Shown: positions 25,535 through 35,013 of the stretch, one piece after another
Layout: each line of letters begins with the position of its first letter
Numbering within the stretch: the first letter of the stretch is position 1
DNA from: Thermococcus sp. CX2
Lineage (GTDB): Archaea; Methanobacteriota_B; Thermococci; Thermococcales; Thermococcaceae
Direction: 5' to 3'
NCBI RefSeq assembly: GCF_012027555.1
Contig: NZ_SNUQ01000002.1
Coordinates: forward strand, 310,001-374,000
DNA: 64,000 nucleotides
Notes under the pieces: generated by a model
What the model was told of the DNA's origin: nothing
The model's input: only the letters and a program-made list of their open reading frames with translations
Databases searched by the model: none
Translations under genes and position numbers: made by a program

Positions 25535-26458
25535 ATGACGCTCGAAAAAATTGCATTCGCGGCCGTTTCACTGATGATAATCATCCTCCTTCCGCCCCTC
25601 CTCGACGGAATAAGCAGAAAGATCAAGGCTACCGTCCAGGAGAGGCAGGGGCCCCCAGTCTTCCAGACCTACTACGACCTCTCAAGCCTGCTCTCAATGG
25701 AGCCCATACTCCCAACCGAGAGGCTCGGCTTCATACTGGCGCCCTACGTGGCCTTCGCAGCCTCCGTCTCAGCCGCCCTGCTCCTCCCCTTCGGGAACTT
25801 CGTTCCAGTGGCCTTCACAGGGGACATCTTCGTCTTCCTCTACGTGCTGGCGATATTCTCGATCTCGATGATGATGGCGGGCTTCCTCGTGAACAACACC
25901 TACTCCAACGCAGGTGCCAACAGGGAGATGATGCTCATCCTCAGCGTGGAGCCGATACTGGGAATAGCGATAGGCATACTCGCGCTCAAGACCCACTCGC
26001 TCAGCGTGAGCGGGATTCCACTCAACCTCAGCTTCACACCCTCCGTTGTCCTCGCCTTCATCTTCCTCGCCTACGCCGTCTATACCGAGTGCGCCTTCAT
26101 ACCCTTCGACATAGCCGAGGCTGAGACCGAGATACTCGAGGGTCCACTCGTCGAGTACAGCGGAAAGCTGCTTGGAATCTTCAAGTGGGCCATGCTGATA
26201 AAGCGCGTAGCCCTGATATGGCTGTTCGCGAGCTTCATAGTCCTTCCGGTCATGAAGGGGTTCGTCGACATCACGACGCCCTACGGCGGTGCAGTAACGC
26301 TCGCGGCACAGCTGGTACTCCTGGTGATCTTCTACGCCATGTCGGCCATCATAGAGTCAACGACGGCCCGTATGAAGGTAATCCAGGCCATCAGGCAGAA
26401 CACGGTGATATTCCTTGCGGGAATAGTCGCGCTGGTGATAGCTTCCCTGGGATGGTGA
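25535..26458 (+). CDS. Formate hydrogenlyase membrane anchor subunit (NuoH/HycD-like)
   Basis: The 307-residue protein has eight or so membrane helices and NuoH-type signatures: VQERQGPPVFQTYYDLSSLLS near the N-terminus, NREMMLILSVEPILG, and FIPFDIAEAETEILEGPLVEYSGK. It anchors the hydrogenase to the membrane and forms the quinone-site equivalent that transmits the redox change to the pumping subunits. GAGGTGGTGA precedes the ATG. Confidence 0.92.
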   Translation: MTLEKIAFAAVSLMIIILLPPLLDGISRKIKATVQERQGPPVFQTYYDLSSLLSMEPILPTERLGFILAPYVAFAASVSAALLLPFGNFVPVAFTGDIFVFLYVLAIFSISMMMAGFLVNNTYSNAGANREMMLILSVEPILGIAIGILALKTHSLSVSGIPLNLSFTPSVVLAFIFLAYAVYTECAFIPFDIAEAETEILEGPLVEYSGKLLGIFKWAMLIKRVALIWLFASFIVLPVMKGFVDITTPYGGAVTLAAQLVLLVIFYAMSAIIESTTARMKVIQAIRQNTVIFLAGIVALVIASLGW

Positions 26459-26468
26459 GGTGGTGCTC

Positions 26469-28223
26469 ATGTCTGAAGTTATCAAGTTTAACGAGGCTCT
26501 GAAAAAGAAGCGCGTACACCGGGGAGATGAAAAGGCCAAGGTAACGCGGGAGTACTTAGATGAGATTATCGAGAAGTTCGGGGAGAAGATAAGGGACGTC
26601 AAGCAGGCCGCTTACAACCAGTGGATCATAACCGTCGAGAGGGAAGACCTTCCGGAGATAGTCCTCTACTTCCTCGACCACCCGGAGTGGAAGGAGACAC
26701 AGCTCTCATCAATGGTGGCCACCGACGAAAGGCCCCTAAACGGCAAGTTCAGCATCACCTACTGGCTCAGCGTTAACGGAAAGGCGGGTGACTTCTACCT
26801 CGGCGTCAGGGCTTACCTGCCGGAGGACGACCCGAGGTTCACCTCGATAGCGGCCAAGCACAGGGGCGCGAACTGGTACGAGAGGGAAGCCATGGAGATG
26901 CTCGGCCTCACCGCCGAAGGCCACCCCGACCCGAGGCGGCTCGTCCTTCCGGACGACTGGCCGTCCTGCGTCTACCCGCTCAGGAAGGACTTCCACTACT
27001 CGGACAGCCCGCCAGGGGAGAAGTTCTACCCCTACAAGGAGCCGAAGAAGGACGAGATAATAGTCCCCTACGGACCGTATCATGTAGCCCTTGAGGAGGC
27101 GGCACACTTCAGGCTCTACGTGAAGGGAGAGACCATAGTGGACGTTGACTACCGCGGCTTCTACGCCCACAGGGGCATAGAGAAGATATCCGAGGGAAGG
27201 CTAACCTACGATCAGGTCTGCTTCATAGCGGAGAGAATATGTGGAATCTGCGGCTGCACACACTCCACAGCCTACTGTCAGGCGGTTGAGAACGCCGGAG
27301 GTATAGAGGTTCCCGAGAGAGCCGAGTACATCAGGACGATAGTCCTCGAGATAGAGAGACTCCACAGCCACCTGCTCAACTTTGGAATAGCCTCCCACCT
27401 CGTTGGCTACGACTACGGCTTCATGAAAGCCTGGAAGATAAGGGAGCACGTGATGTGGCTCGCAGAAAGGCTGACGGGCAACAGAAAGACCTACGGAATG
27501 CTCCTCGTCGGCGGCGTTAGGAGAGACCTTTTGGAGTACAGAAAATCCCTGCTGGAGGACGTTCTCAAGAAGATAAAGACCGAGTTCGAGGAGCTCGTCG
27601 ATGAGGCAATCTCAACGAGCACCTTCGTAAAGCGCCTTGAAGGCGTTGGAGTTCTGCCCTACAAGGTCGCCAAGGAGTGGGACGTTGATGGACCCCTTGG
27701 CAGGGGCTCCGGAAGGGACTTCGACGTGAGAAGGGACCACCCGTACGCGGCCTACAAGTACCTCGACTTCAAGGTTCCAGTCTACAAGGAGGGCGACGTT
27801 CTGGCGAGGGCCCTCGTCAGAATAGAGGAAGTTTTCGAGAGCATCTGGATAATAGAGCAGGCCCTCGACCAGATGCCCGGAGGAGACATTCTGGCGGAGT
27901 ACAAGGAGATACCCCCCTACTCGGAAGCGATAGGCATGACCGAGGCACCGAGGGGCGAGAACATTCACTACGTCATGACCGGCGAGAACAACAAGGTCTA
28001 CAGGTACAGGGCCAGGGCGGCAACCTACAACAACCTGCCGGCTGTTCCAGACATGATGCGCGGCTACACCATAGCCGACGCCCCGCTTATAGTGGCGAGC
28101 ATAGACCCCTGCTACTCCTGTACGGAGAGAGTCCAGATAGTCGACGTCGAGAGCGGGAAGGTTAGGGTTCTCACGGAATCCCAGTTCAACAAACTTTCCA
28201 TAAAGGCCTCAAGGAGGGTCTGA
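26469..28223 (+). CDS. Formate hydrogenlyase hydrogenase large subunit (NuoC-NuoD fusion, HycE-like)
   Basis: The 584-residue protein has an N-terminal NuoC-like domain of about 190 residues (HRGANWYEREAMEMLGLTAEGHP) fused to the NiFe subunit. The nickel ligands are RICGICGCTH and DPCYSCTER, so both motifs are intact and H2 chemistry is expected. The fusion is as in E. coli HycE. In the Mbh operon downstream the same two modules are separate genes, which sets the two hydrogenases apart. The start was chosen at the ATG at 26469, after GAGGTGGTG. Confidence 0.93.
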   Translation: MSEVIKFNEALKKKRVHRGDEKAKVTREYLDEIIEKFGEKIRDVKQAAYNQWIITVEREDLPEIVLYFLDHPEWKETQLSSMVATDERPLNGKFSITYWLSVNGKAGDFYLGVRAYLPEDDPRFTSIAAKHRGANWYEREAMEMLGLTAEGHPDPRRLVLPDDWPSCVYPLRKDFHYSDSPPGEKFYPYKEPKKDEIIVPYGPYHVALEEAAHFRLYVKGETIVDVDYRGFYAHRGIEKISEGRLTYDQVCFIAERICGICGCTHSTAYCQAVENAGGIEVPERAEYIRTIVLEIERLHSHLLNFGIASHLVGYDYGFMKAWKIREHVMWLAERLTGNRKTYGMLLVGGVRRDLLEYRKSLLEDVLKKIKTEFEELVDEAISTSTFVKRLEGVGVLPYKVAKEWDVDGPLGRGSGRDFDVRRDHPYAAYKYLDFKVPVYKEGDVLARALVRIEEVFESIWIIEQALDQMPGGDILAEYKEIPPYSEAIGMTEAPRGENIHYVMTGENNKVYRYRARAATYNNLPAVPDMMRGYTIADAPLIVASIDPCYSCTERVQIVDVESGKVRVLTESQFNKLSIKASRRV

Positions 28224-28224
28224 G

Positions 28225-28722
28225 ATGGCCGTGACGCTGAAGTACCCCTTCGTGAAGCTTGAGGCTCCTCCGGAGTACAGGGGAATTCCACAGATAGACG
28301 CGACCCTCTGTATAGGCTGCGGTGCCTGCGTTAACGCCTGTCCGCCAGATGCACTCCTCAGGATAGACGACTACGACAGAGGAGTTAGGGAAATCGTCCT
28401 TGATATTGGAAGATGCATCCGCTGTGCACGCTGTGAGGAGGTCTGCCCCACTGGAGCGATCAAGCTCACGAACCTCTTCGAGGCCGCTTCACCCGACAGG
28501 ATGGACCACGTGGAGGTTGTTAGGCTCAGGCTCGTGAAATGCAAGAACTGCGGCAGGTACGCCGACTTCACTGAGAGGCAGGTGAAGAAGGCCCTCCAGA
28601 TTCTCCCCGAGGAGATCATCGAGGAGGAGGCTCTGGAAGAGAAGGTCTGGCTCTGCAGGGACTGCAGGAGGAAAGGGACAGTTGATGGAACCATAGAAGC
28701 CAGCAAGGAGGTGGTTCTATGA
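28225..28722 (+). CDS. Formate hydrogenlyase FeS subunit (NuoI/HycF-like)
   Basis: The 165-residue protein has two [4Fe-4S] motifs, CIGCGACVNACPPDAL and CIRCARCEEVCPTGAI, and a C-terminal pair of CxxC motifs (CKNCGRY and CRDCRRK) that may bind zinc or another cluster. It should bring electrons from the HycB-like protein to the small subunit. It sits one base after the large subunit gene and overlaps the next gene by four bases. Confidence 0.9.
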   Translation: MAVTLKYPFVKLEAPPEYRGIPQIDATLCIGCGACVNACPPDALLRIDDYDRGVREIVLDIGRCIRCARCEEVCPTGAIKLTNLFEAASPDRMDHVEVVRLRLVKCKNCGRYADFTERQVKKALQILPEEIIEEEALEEKVWLCRDCRRKGTVDGTIEASKEVVL

Positions 28723-29540
28723 GCGGAAAGCCGAAGCTCCGCTCCATATGGGTTTTCCACCTCAACACCGGCTCGTGCAACGGCTGTGACATCGAGATAA
28801 TCGACGTGCTTACACCGTTCTACGACGTCGAGCGCTTTGGAATCAAGCTAGTTGGCTCACCGAGACATGCCCATGCGCTCCTCGTCTCGGGTCCACTCAC
28901 GAGGCAGGCCTACTACGGCGCCAAGGAGACCATAAAGGCGATGCCGCCGGAGCCGAGGGTGATAGTCGCCATCGGAACGTGCACCTGCAGCGGAGGAATA
29001 TTCTACAACGGCTATCCAGTCTACAGAAGGCCCGAGAGCGGCAGGGAGGGAAGCGAGTATCCACGGAGGGGAGGTATAGCAGAGCTCATCGCTGACTTGA
29101 GGGACGAGGGCGAGAAGGTCGGCCCGGTCATCTACATCCCCGGCTGCCCACCGAGGCCGGAGGAGATAATCTACGGCATAGCACAGCTCGTGGGACTCGT
29201 CGAGAAGAAGCTCAGCTATCAGGAGTACAGCGATGAGCTGGTTCCCTTCAAGCTCCCAGAGGGGCCGCTGGAGGAGCGCATCAGGCTGACCCTTATGGAG
29301 AGGCTCAGGCACCTCGTGGGATACCTCGACAGAGAGAAGATCCTCGAGGATTTCATGGAGCTCGTTAAAGAGGCCGAGAAGAGCGAGAACCCCAGAGAGG
29401 AGCTGGCCAGGCTCGTCAAGGACTACGCCGCCAAATGCGGGGACGTTAGACTGGGCTTCTGCATGGCGCTCCTCGAAAGAGAGTACTGGAGGGTCAGGGA
29501 TGCCCTGGATGCTGGTAAAGAGTTCGTATATTGGGTTTAA
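28719..29540 (+). CDS. Formate hydrogenlyase small subunit (NuoB/HycG-like)
   Basis: The 273-residue protein has the proximal-cluster cysteines NTGSCNGCDIEI, GTCTCSGG and PGCPPRPEEI, and RHAHALLVSGPL typical of the family. It is about 100 residues longer than MbhJ because of a charged helical C-terminal region. ATGA joins it to the upstream stop, with GGAGGTGG as ribosome site. Confidence 0.92.
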   Translation: MSGKPKLRSIWVFHLNTGSCNGCDIEIIDVLTPFYDVERFGIKLVGSPRHAHALLVSGPLTRQAYYGAKETIKAMPPEPRVIVAIGTCTCSGGIFYNGYPVYRRPESGREGSEYPRRGGIAELIADLRDEGEKVGPVIYIPGCPPRPEEIIYGIAQLVGLVEKKLSYQEYSDELVPFKLPEGPLEERIRLTLMERLRHLVGYLDREKILEDFMELVKEAEKSENPREELARLVKDYAAKCGDVRLGFCMALLEREYWRVRDALDAGKEFVYWV

Positions 29541-29781
29541 GACCTACATCGCGAGTGCTCTCTCCCACACGGAGGGAGACTTCGAGGTAGAGGAAATAGT
29601 CGGGGAGATAAGCCCCAGAGCAGCCCACCTGCTTAGAAAATCCTTCGAACGGTCATACTTCACGCTCGCCGATGCTCCCCTGATTCCCTTCGAAGAGCTG
29701 GATGAGGGGGATAGGCGGCTCATCTTGGAGGCCCTCCGGGGCCTTAGGGAGAATGAAAGGCTCAAAATAGAGAGGAGGTGA
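29500..29781 (+). CDS. Small protein of the formate hydrogenlyase cluster, unknown function
   Basis: The protein of about 93 residues has no membrane segment and no cysteine. It is acidic in the middle (EVEEIVGEISPRAAHLLRKS, EELDEGDRRLILEALRG). The start is uncertain: ATG codons at 29500 and 29509 both lie inside the end of the small subunit gene. It could correspond in position to a HycH/HyfJ-type accessory protein, but I see no clear similarity. The conserved spacing to the formate channel gene suggests it is truly part of the operon. Confidence 0.6.
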   Translation: MPWMLVKSSYIGFKTYIASALSHTEGDFEVEEIVGEISPRAAHLLRKSFERSYFTLADAPLIPFEELDEGDRRLILEALRGLRENERLKIERR

Positions 29782-29786
29782 ATTGG

Positions 29787-30815
29787 ATGGCTGAGACAAA
29801 GGAAAAAATCCTGTATGGAGTAGACACGACATTTGAGGCCGTGGCGAAGAAGGCCACCCCCAAGTTTAAGACAACCCCGGGTAGGCTGCTCTTCGCCGGC
29901 TTTATGGCGGGAGCCTTTATCGCCTTCGGATTCCTCCTGGCGGTGGTTGCCTCTGCCGGATACAGCCCGAAGCTCTTCCCAGACACCGGCAACATATCCA
30001 CCTTTAAGATACTCCTCGGTGCGGTCTTCCCGGTCGGCCTCATAGCGGTTATCTTAGCTGGAGCCGACCTCTGGACAGGAAACGTCCAGTTCCTCAGCTC
30101 GGCTAAGGCGAAGGGCTACGCCGACTTCAAGTGCGTCCTCTACAACTGGTTCGGAAGCTACGGTGGAAACTTCATAGGCTCGATATTCCTCGCGCTCCTG
30201 GCCGTTCCGCTGACCGGGCTCTTCGGCCACGTCGGAGACCCGAACACCTTCGGTCAGGTCACGGTAGGCATAGCTACCGGCAAGGTCTCAAAGGACATAC
30301 TGGCGTTGTTCTTCCTCGGTATCGGCTGTAACTGGCTCGTCAACGTCGCAATATGGCAGTCAGCCAGGGTTCAGGACGGTGCCGGCAAGATACTCGCCAT
30401 ATGGTTCCCGATCTTCGCCTTCGTTGCCATAGGCTTCGAGCACGCCATAGCCAACATGTGGGCCATTCCAACGGGCATACTCCTCAGCGACTACGCCATA
30501 ACCTGGACCCAGTTCTTCCACAACGTAATCCCAGTAACCTTCGGTAACGCCGTCGGTGGCTTCCTCTTCGTGGCCTTCTACTACTGGTACCTCAGCCACC
30601 CAGAGCTGACCACGGACAGGATGATCAAGGAAATCATCGACTTCTTCGTCGTCTTCATGGCCTTCTGGGCCGTCGCGACCCTCATCCCCGCAGGAATTGG
30701 CATAGCCCTCGACAAGGCCCTCGGCAAGGGTGCCATGTACCTCGTCCCGCTGGTGCTCTCGGCCTACTACATCGTCGGTGCCTTCGTCCTCTACAAGAAG
30801 GCCAAGCTGGCCTGA
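29787..30815 (+). CDS. focA: Formate channel, FNT family (FocA-like)
   Basis: The protein has 342 residues, more than the usual ~280, owing to a C-terminal extension with an additional hydrophobic stretch. It has the FNT architecture with GADLWTGNVQFLSSAKAKGY in the first half and GNAVGGFLFVAFYYWYLSHP, the usual end of the FNT core, in the second. NWLVNVAIWQ is the third hallmark. It imports formate next to the enzyme that oxidises it. GGAGGTG six bases before the ATG at 29787 sets the start. Confidence 0.9.
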   Translation: MAETKEKILYGVDTTFEAVAKKATPKFKTTPGRLLFAGFMAGAFIAFGFLLAVVASAGYSPKLFPDTGNISTFKILLGAVFPVGLIAVILAGADLWTGNVQFLSSAKAKGYADFKCVLYNWFGSYGGNFIGSIFLALLAVPLTGLFGHVGDPNTFGQVTVGIATGKVSKDILALFFLGIGCNWLVNVAIWQSARVQDGAGKILAIWFPIFAFVAIGFEHAIANMWAIPTGILLSDYAITWTQFFHNVIPVTFGNAVGGFLFVAFYYWYLSHPELTTDRMIKEIIDFFVVFMAFWAVATLIPAGIGIALDKALGKGAMYLVPLVLSAYYIVGAFVLYKKAKLA

Positions 30816-30834
30816 CGACTTTTTCCTTTTTCCA
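30816..30834 (+). terminator. Pyrimidine-rich stretch after the formate channel gene
   Basis: CTTTTTCC and CTTTTTCC follow the stop codon. Archaeal termination often occurs at such T-tracts, so part of the transcripts may end here before the Mrp genes. No new TATA box is evident before the next gene. Confidence 0.35.
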
Positions 30835-30856
30835 TCCATCGTGAGAGGTGAGAAAA

Positions 30857-31138
30857 ATGCTCGAAAGCACGTTCATGACGCTCATGAAGTTCATCATTCC
30901 CCTCTACATAGCCGCGTTCGTCATCTATGCCGTTAGGGCCTTTAAAGGGCCGAGTATTCCGGATGTTATCCTCGCAGTGGACTGTATGAGCTTTGATATC
31001 GCAGCCTTTATGGCGATCTTGGCAGTCTACTTCAAGTCCACCTTCCTCGTAAGCGGTGCAATAACACTCGCCCTCTGGGCGTACCTGCTGGACATCTACG
31101 TCGCCAAGCACTTGGCTAGGGGGGAGGTGGGAGCATGA
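30857..31138 (+). CDS. mrpF: Mrp/Mnh antiporter subunit F (formate hydrogenlyase-linked)
   Basis: The 93-residue protein has three membrane helices and the MrpF sequence VRAFKGPSIPDVILAVDCMSFDIAAFMAILAVYF. It is the first gene of a seven-gene Mrp module that converts the redox energy into a sodium gradient. GAGAGGTGAG precedes the ATG at 30857. Confidence 0.88.
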   Translation: MLESTFMTLMKFIIPLYIAAFVIYAVRAFKGPSIPDVILAVDCMSFDIAAFMAILAVYFKSTFLVSGAITLALWAYLLDIYVAKHLARGEVGA

Positions 31139-31494
31139 GCGAGATACTCTTCTACCTTGGAGCAGTCATGATAATCATCGGCGGCATCTGCGACCTCTTT
31201 GGAGCCATAGGCTTACTTCGCTTCCCGAACTTCTACGTTAGGCTGCACGCTGCAACAGTTGGAACGATTGGCGGAGCGGTGGTTCCCCTCTTTGGCGTTG
31301 CTCTGCTTGCCCTCGGTGCGGACTTCCTCCCCCACAGGTATGCAATAGCCGGGGCCAGCTTCATCACGGGGATAATCGTCCTCCTCGCAGCGCCAGCGGG
31401 AGCTACTGCACTAGCCTACGCTGCCCATAAGGCCAAGCTCGTGGAGTGGAAGCCAAAGGTCGACCACCTGGCAGAGGTGAGGGGCAATGATTGA
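31135..31494 (+). CDS. mrpG: Mrp/Mnh antiporter subunit G
   Basis: The 119-residue protein has three helices and the MrpG signature GAIGLLRFPNFYVRLHAATVGTIGG. It is joined to mrpF by ATGA overlap and to the next gene by an 8-base overlap. Confidence 0.9.
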   Translation: MSEILFYLGAVMIIIGGICDLFGAIGLLRFPNFYVRLHAATVGTIGGAVVPLFGVALLALGADFLPHRYAIAGASFITGIIVLLAAPAGATALAYAAHKAKLVEWKPKVDHLAEVRGND

Positions 31495-31741
31495 AATCCA
31501 CCTGCTGATCTTAGCTACCGTCGCAGTCCTCGGCATGGTCTTCTCCTACCTGGCCATCACAGAGAAGGACCTGCTCAAGGCGGTAGGATTTTCCGCCGTG
31601 CAGGCAATAGCTTACGCCATAGCCTTCTACATCCTGATGGCGCCGGACATTGTCCTGGCATACGTTGCCATAGCTGTAGGAATCTACTCTGCCCTGCTCG
31701 TCTTCGTGATAAGCAAGACCGAAAGGTACGAGGTGGTGTGA
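31487..31741 (+). CDS. MbhD-like antiporter subunit (DUF4040; equivalent to part of MrpA)
   Basis: The 84-residue, three-helix protein (LAITEKDLLKAVGFSAVQAIAYAIAFYILMAPDIVLAYVA) corresponds to the C-terminal part of MrpA and to MbhD in the hydrogenase operon downstream. No full-length MrpA is encoded here, as in other hydrogenase-linked Mrp modules. Confidence 0.85.
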   Translation: MIEIHLLILATVAVLGMVFSYLAITEKDLLKAVGFSAVQAIAYAIAFYILMAPDIVLAYVAIAVGIYSALLVFVISKTERYEVV

Positions 31742-32497
31742 ATGAAGCGCTGGGTCACGCTCATCCTCCTGCTCGCCGCGGTCATCACGCTGGCCTATGT
31801 CTTCCAAGTCCCCCAGCCAGAGGACGTCAGGCCCCTCGGTGAGTTCTACCTTGAAAACAGCTATTTCGGAGATTACTCGGCCAAAAGCCCGGAGGTTATC
31901 ACCTCAATCCTCTGGGACTACCGTGGCATTGACACGCTCTTCGAGACCGCGGTGTTCTTCCTCGCAATAATAGGCAGCCTGACCGTCTTCAGGCTCACCA
32001 GGGAGCAGGAGAAAGAGGTTAAAACGGAGCCAACGCAGATGGAACCACTCCCCCTGCCGATTAGGACGGTTACAAAGGTTATCGTTGCGATGATCCTTGC
32101 CGTTTCGGCTTCGATAGCCCTGCACGGTCACTTAACGCCCGGTGGTGGCTTCCAGGGTGGCTCGGCTTTAGCAGTTGCCCCATTGCTGATAATTGCAGCC
32201 TACTCTAAGTACGCCCTCGAAAACAATGGCTTAGACAAGACCAGGGCGTTAATCCTGCGTTCTATCGGACTCCTGGGAATAGCGTTAGTGGCGTTAGTTC
32301 CACTCCTCAGCGGGAGCTACATAATGCAGAACCAGCCGATATTCCCTGCAGAGATCAACGGCCAGCTCATTGGCGGTTCGCTGATTTACTACAACTTCTT
32401 CGAGTTCCTCGCAGTTGGGGCTGGCTTTACAGCAGTGTTCCTCCTCCTGGCGATTCCGGAGGAGAAATTCAAGAAAATCCTGGGGGTGAGGAGATGA
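31742..32497 (+). CDS. mrpB: MrpB-like subunit, MbhE-MbhF fusion
   Basis: The 251-residue protein joins two modules that are separate in the Mbh operon. The N-terminal part has SILWDYRGIDTLFETAVFFLAIIG (MbhE-like), and the C-terminal part has HGHLTPGGGFQGGSALAVAPLL, the MrpB signature (MbhF-like). The fusion is a clear marker distinguishing this Mrp module from that of Mbh. It starts directly at the upstream stop codon. Confidence 0.88.
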   Translation: MKRWVTLILLLAAVITLAYVFQVPQPEDVRPLGEFYLENSYFGDYSAKSPEVITSILWDYRGIDTLFETAVFFLAIIGSLTVFRLTREQEKEVKTEPTQMEPLPLPIRTVTKVIVAMILAVSASIALHGHLTPGGGFQGGSALAVAPLLIIAAYSKYALENNGLDKTRALILRSIGLLGIALVALVPLLSGSYIMQNQPIFPAEINGQLIGGSLIYYNFFEFLAVGAGFTAVFLLLAIPEEKFKKILGVRR

Positions 32498-32898
32498 TAG
32501 GCTTCCTCTGGAGCCTCGTGGTAATTTCACTCATGACGACACTGCTCATCGGCCTCTACGGAATTGCCAGAAGGCCCAACCTCGTCAAGAAGCTCATAGC
32601 ACTGACTATCATCGGTGACACCGCGAACCTGCTCGTGGTCATGCTCGGCTACCGCCTGACCTATCCGACGGCTCCCCCGATCCTCCCGAGCCTTGAGAAG
32701 AGCGCACTAGGGAGCTTCCTGAGCGCCGCGGTTGACCCTCTCCCCCAGGCGCTGGTGATTACCGCCGTCGTCATTGGAATGGCAGTTAACGTGCTGATAG
32801 CCTTCGCAATCGTTCAGATTTACAGGCTCTATGGCACGCTCGACGCGAGGGAAATAGGTGTAAAACGCTCATCGCCGCTGGAGGGTGAGAAGATATGA
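32494..32898 (+). CDS. mrpC: Mrp/Mnh antiporter subunit C
   Basis: The 134-residue NuoK-like protein has three helices, with GLYGIARRPNLVKKLIALTIIGDTANLLVV and DPLPQALVITAVVIGMAV, the MrpC hallmark. ATGA overlaps link it to both neighbours. Confidence 0.9.
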   Translation: MIGFLWSLVVISLMTTLLIGLYGIARRPNLVKKLIALTIIGDTANLLVVMLGYRLTYPTAPPILPSLEKSALGSFLSAAVDPLPQALVITAVVIGMAVNVLIAFAIVQIYRLYGTLDAREIGVKRSSPLEGEKI

Positions 32899-33380
32899 GG
32901 GGTGTGATTCCCACCGCACTGCTCGCGTTCATTACCTACATCCTGTTCACTGGCTCCGCAACGCCCTACGATTTGGCAACTGGAGCCATCATCGCAATTG
33001 CCGTAGGACTGCTAGCGGGCAAGTTCCTCGTGAAGAACGACGCTAAAGCGCTGAATCCGGCCAGGTGGCTCTGGCTTGGCGCCTACTTCATCTGGTACAT
33101 GCTGGTCGCCGAAGTCAAAAGCCACATTGACGTGATGCTCAGAATCATTACAGGAAACGTCGAGCCCGGAATAGTCAAAGTGCCTATCGACGTGAAGACC
33201 GAGTACGCCAAGACCCTCGTGGCGAACTCCATAACCAACACGCCCGGAACCGTTGTGGTGGACATGGACGAGAAGTACCTCTACGTGAACTGGATTGACA
33301 CGAGCACGGAAGACCCAGAAGAAGCTAGAAGTGAGATCTCCGCCGACTTTGAGAAATACGCGAAGAAAATATTCGAGTGA
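32895..33380 (+). CDS. mrpE: Mrp/Mnh antiporter subunit E
   Basis: The 161-residue protein has two or three N-terminal helices, then a soluble domain with ITGNVEPGIVKVPIDVKTE and NSITNTPGTVVVDMDEKYLYVNWID, the MrpE signature. Confidence 0.9.
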   Translation: MRGVIPTALLAFITYILFTGSATPYDLATGAIIAIAVGLLAGKFLVKNDAKALNPARWLWLGAYFIWYMLVAEVKSHIDVMLRIITGNVEPGIVKVPIDVKTEYAKTLVANSITNTPGTVVVDMDEKYLYVNWIDTSTEDPEEARSEISADFEKYAKKIFE

Positions 33381-33391
33381 GGTGGTGAAAA

Positions 33392-34960
33392 ATGGACATC
33401 GTGGGACTCACCCCTGTGATACCAATACTCTTCGCCTTTGCTCTCCCGCTCACGTCAATAATAGTCAAGGGCAACAGGAAGGTGACTCAAGCTTACGCCC
33501 TAATAGGCACGGGCTTGACTTTACTCGCCTCCTACGAGCTTTTCAGACAAGTTTATAACTCCAGCAAGCCTTTAATCTACACTTTCGGCGGTTGGGCCGC
33601 CCCAGTGGGAATAATATATGAAGTTGACAGGATGAGCGCCCTCTTCGCCCTGGTTACTGCCGCGCTAATGTTCCTCATTGCAATCTACAGCTACCGCTAC
33701 CTGGAGCACGAGGAGGGCTTAGAGTGGTACTACACGCTCTACCTCGGCCTTGAGGCCGGACTGCTGGGCGTTTTACTCACCGGTGACGCCTTCAACCTCT
33801 TCGTCATGATAGAGGTCACAAGCATAGCAGCATACGCCCTCGTCATGTTCTACAGGGACAGGGGCGATTCAATCTGCGCCGGTCTGAAGTACGCCTTTAT
33901 CGGCGCTCTCGGAACGACCATGTACTTCCTCGCGCTTGGGGCACTCTACGGGGCGTTTGGAACATTGAACATGGCCAACTTGAGCGCATTAATCCACGGA
34001 TTGAGCTTCCCGATAGCGGGCACCACCTACGGCAATATCGCGATAGCTTCAGGCGTTGCCTTGGCCTTGGCAACCTGGGCGTTCCTCATAAAGGCCGCAA
34101 TAGCCCCGAACCACTTCTGGCTTCCGGAAGCCCACCCAGCAGCGCCGAGCCCAATCTCAGCCGTACTCTCTGGACTGGTCGTCAACGTCGGAATTTACGC
34201 ACTCATTAGATTCCTCTACACGGTCTACGGCGGCGAAGTCAGCGGTTCGCTCGGTGGGGTTATCCACACCCTCAGCGTTATCCTGATAGTCCTGGGTGCG
34301 GTTTCGGCACTCTTCGGTGCCCTCATGATGAACGTCCAGCGCGACGTGAAGAAGCTCATCGCGTATTCAACGGTAATGCACATGGGTTATCTGGCGATGG
34401 CGGTTGGCGTTGGAACCCAGCTGGCACTTCAGGCAGCGGCTTTCCACATCATTAACCACGCAATCGCCAAGGCCCTCCTCTTCCTCGCGGCGGGTGCCTT
34501 TATCCACGCGGTCGGCTCAAGGGACATCTCAGACCTGGCAGGCCTCGGCAGGCAGATGCCCGTTGCCACCTTCGGCCTGGCCATAGCAACCCTCAGCCTC
34601 GTCGGAATCCCGCCATTCAACGTGTTCTTCAGCAAGTTACTGCTCTTCAACGCCTTCATGGAGGAGAGCCCTGCCCTGGCCCTGGTCCTCGTGCTGAGCT
34701 CTGTGATTGCACTGGTGGCTTACGTTAGAGTGTTCCAGGAGATCTGGCTCGGCAAGCCCAAGGAGAAGGCGACCGTCAGGGAGTATGGCAGCATGAGCGG
34801 GGTTCTGCTGATACTGGCAGTCACCTGCCTGCTGCTTGGACTCTTCGCACCATACATCATCGAACACTACATCAACCCCGCTGTAAGCCAGGCCATGGAC
34901 TACAAGCTCTACATCCAGACGGCACTGGAATACGCGGCAAAGCTGAAGATGGGCCTTTAA
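33392..34960 (+). CDS. mrpD: Mrp/Mnh antiporter subunit D
   Basis: The 522-residue, 14-helix protein has the key glutamate in [18 protein letters not shown] and the lysine helices [35 protein letters not shown] and [17 protein letters not shown]. It is the fourth antiporter-like subunit of the formate hydrogenlyase cluster and its last structural gene. A T-tract follows the stop. Confidence 0.92.
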   Translation: MDIVGLTPVIPILFAFALPLTSIIVKGNRKVTQAYALIGTGLTLLASYELFRQVYNSSKPLIYTFGGWAAPVGIIYEVDRMSALFALVTAALMFLIAIYSYRYLEHEEGLEWYYTLYLGLEAGLLGVLLTGDAFNLFVMIEVTSIAAYALVMFYRDRGDSICAGLKYAFIGALGTTMYFLALGALYGAFGTLNMANLSALIHGLSFPIAGTTYGNIAIASGVALALATWAFLIKAAIAPNHFWLPEAHPAAPSPISAVLSGLVVNVGIYALIRFLYTVYGGEVSGSLGGVIHTLSVILIVLGAVSALFGALMMNVQRDVKKLIAYSTVMHMGYLAMAVGVGTQLALQAAAFHIINHAIAKALLFLAAGAFIHAVGSRDISDLAGLGRQMPVATFGLAIATLSLVGIPPFNVFFSKLLLFNAFMEESPALALVLVLSSVIALVAYVRVFQEIWLGKPKEKATVREYGSMSGVLLILAVTCLLLGLFAPYIIEHYINPAVSQAMDYKLYIQTALEYAAKLKMGL

Positions 34961-34961
34961 T

Positions 34962-34972
34962 CCTTTTTTTAT
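34962..34972 (+). terminator. T-tract terminator after the formate hydrogenlyase-Mrp operon
   Basis: Seven consecutive T residues follow the mrpD stop within a few bases, then ATATTC. This is the usual form of an archaeal intrinsic terminator and fits the end of the long operon. Confidence 0.5.
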
Positions 34973-35013
34973 ATTCTTCAGGCACACTAAAGCACCAACG
35001 TGGAGGGAAGGAA

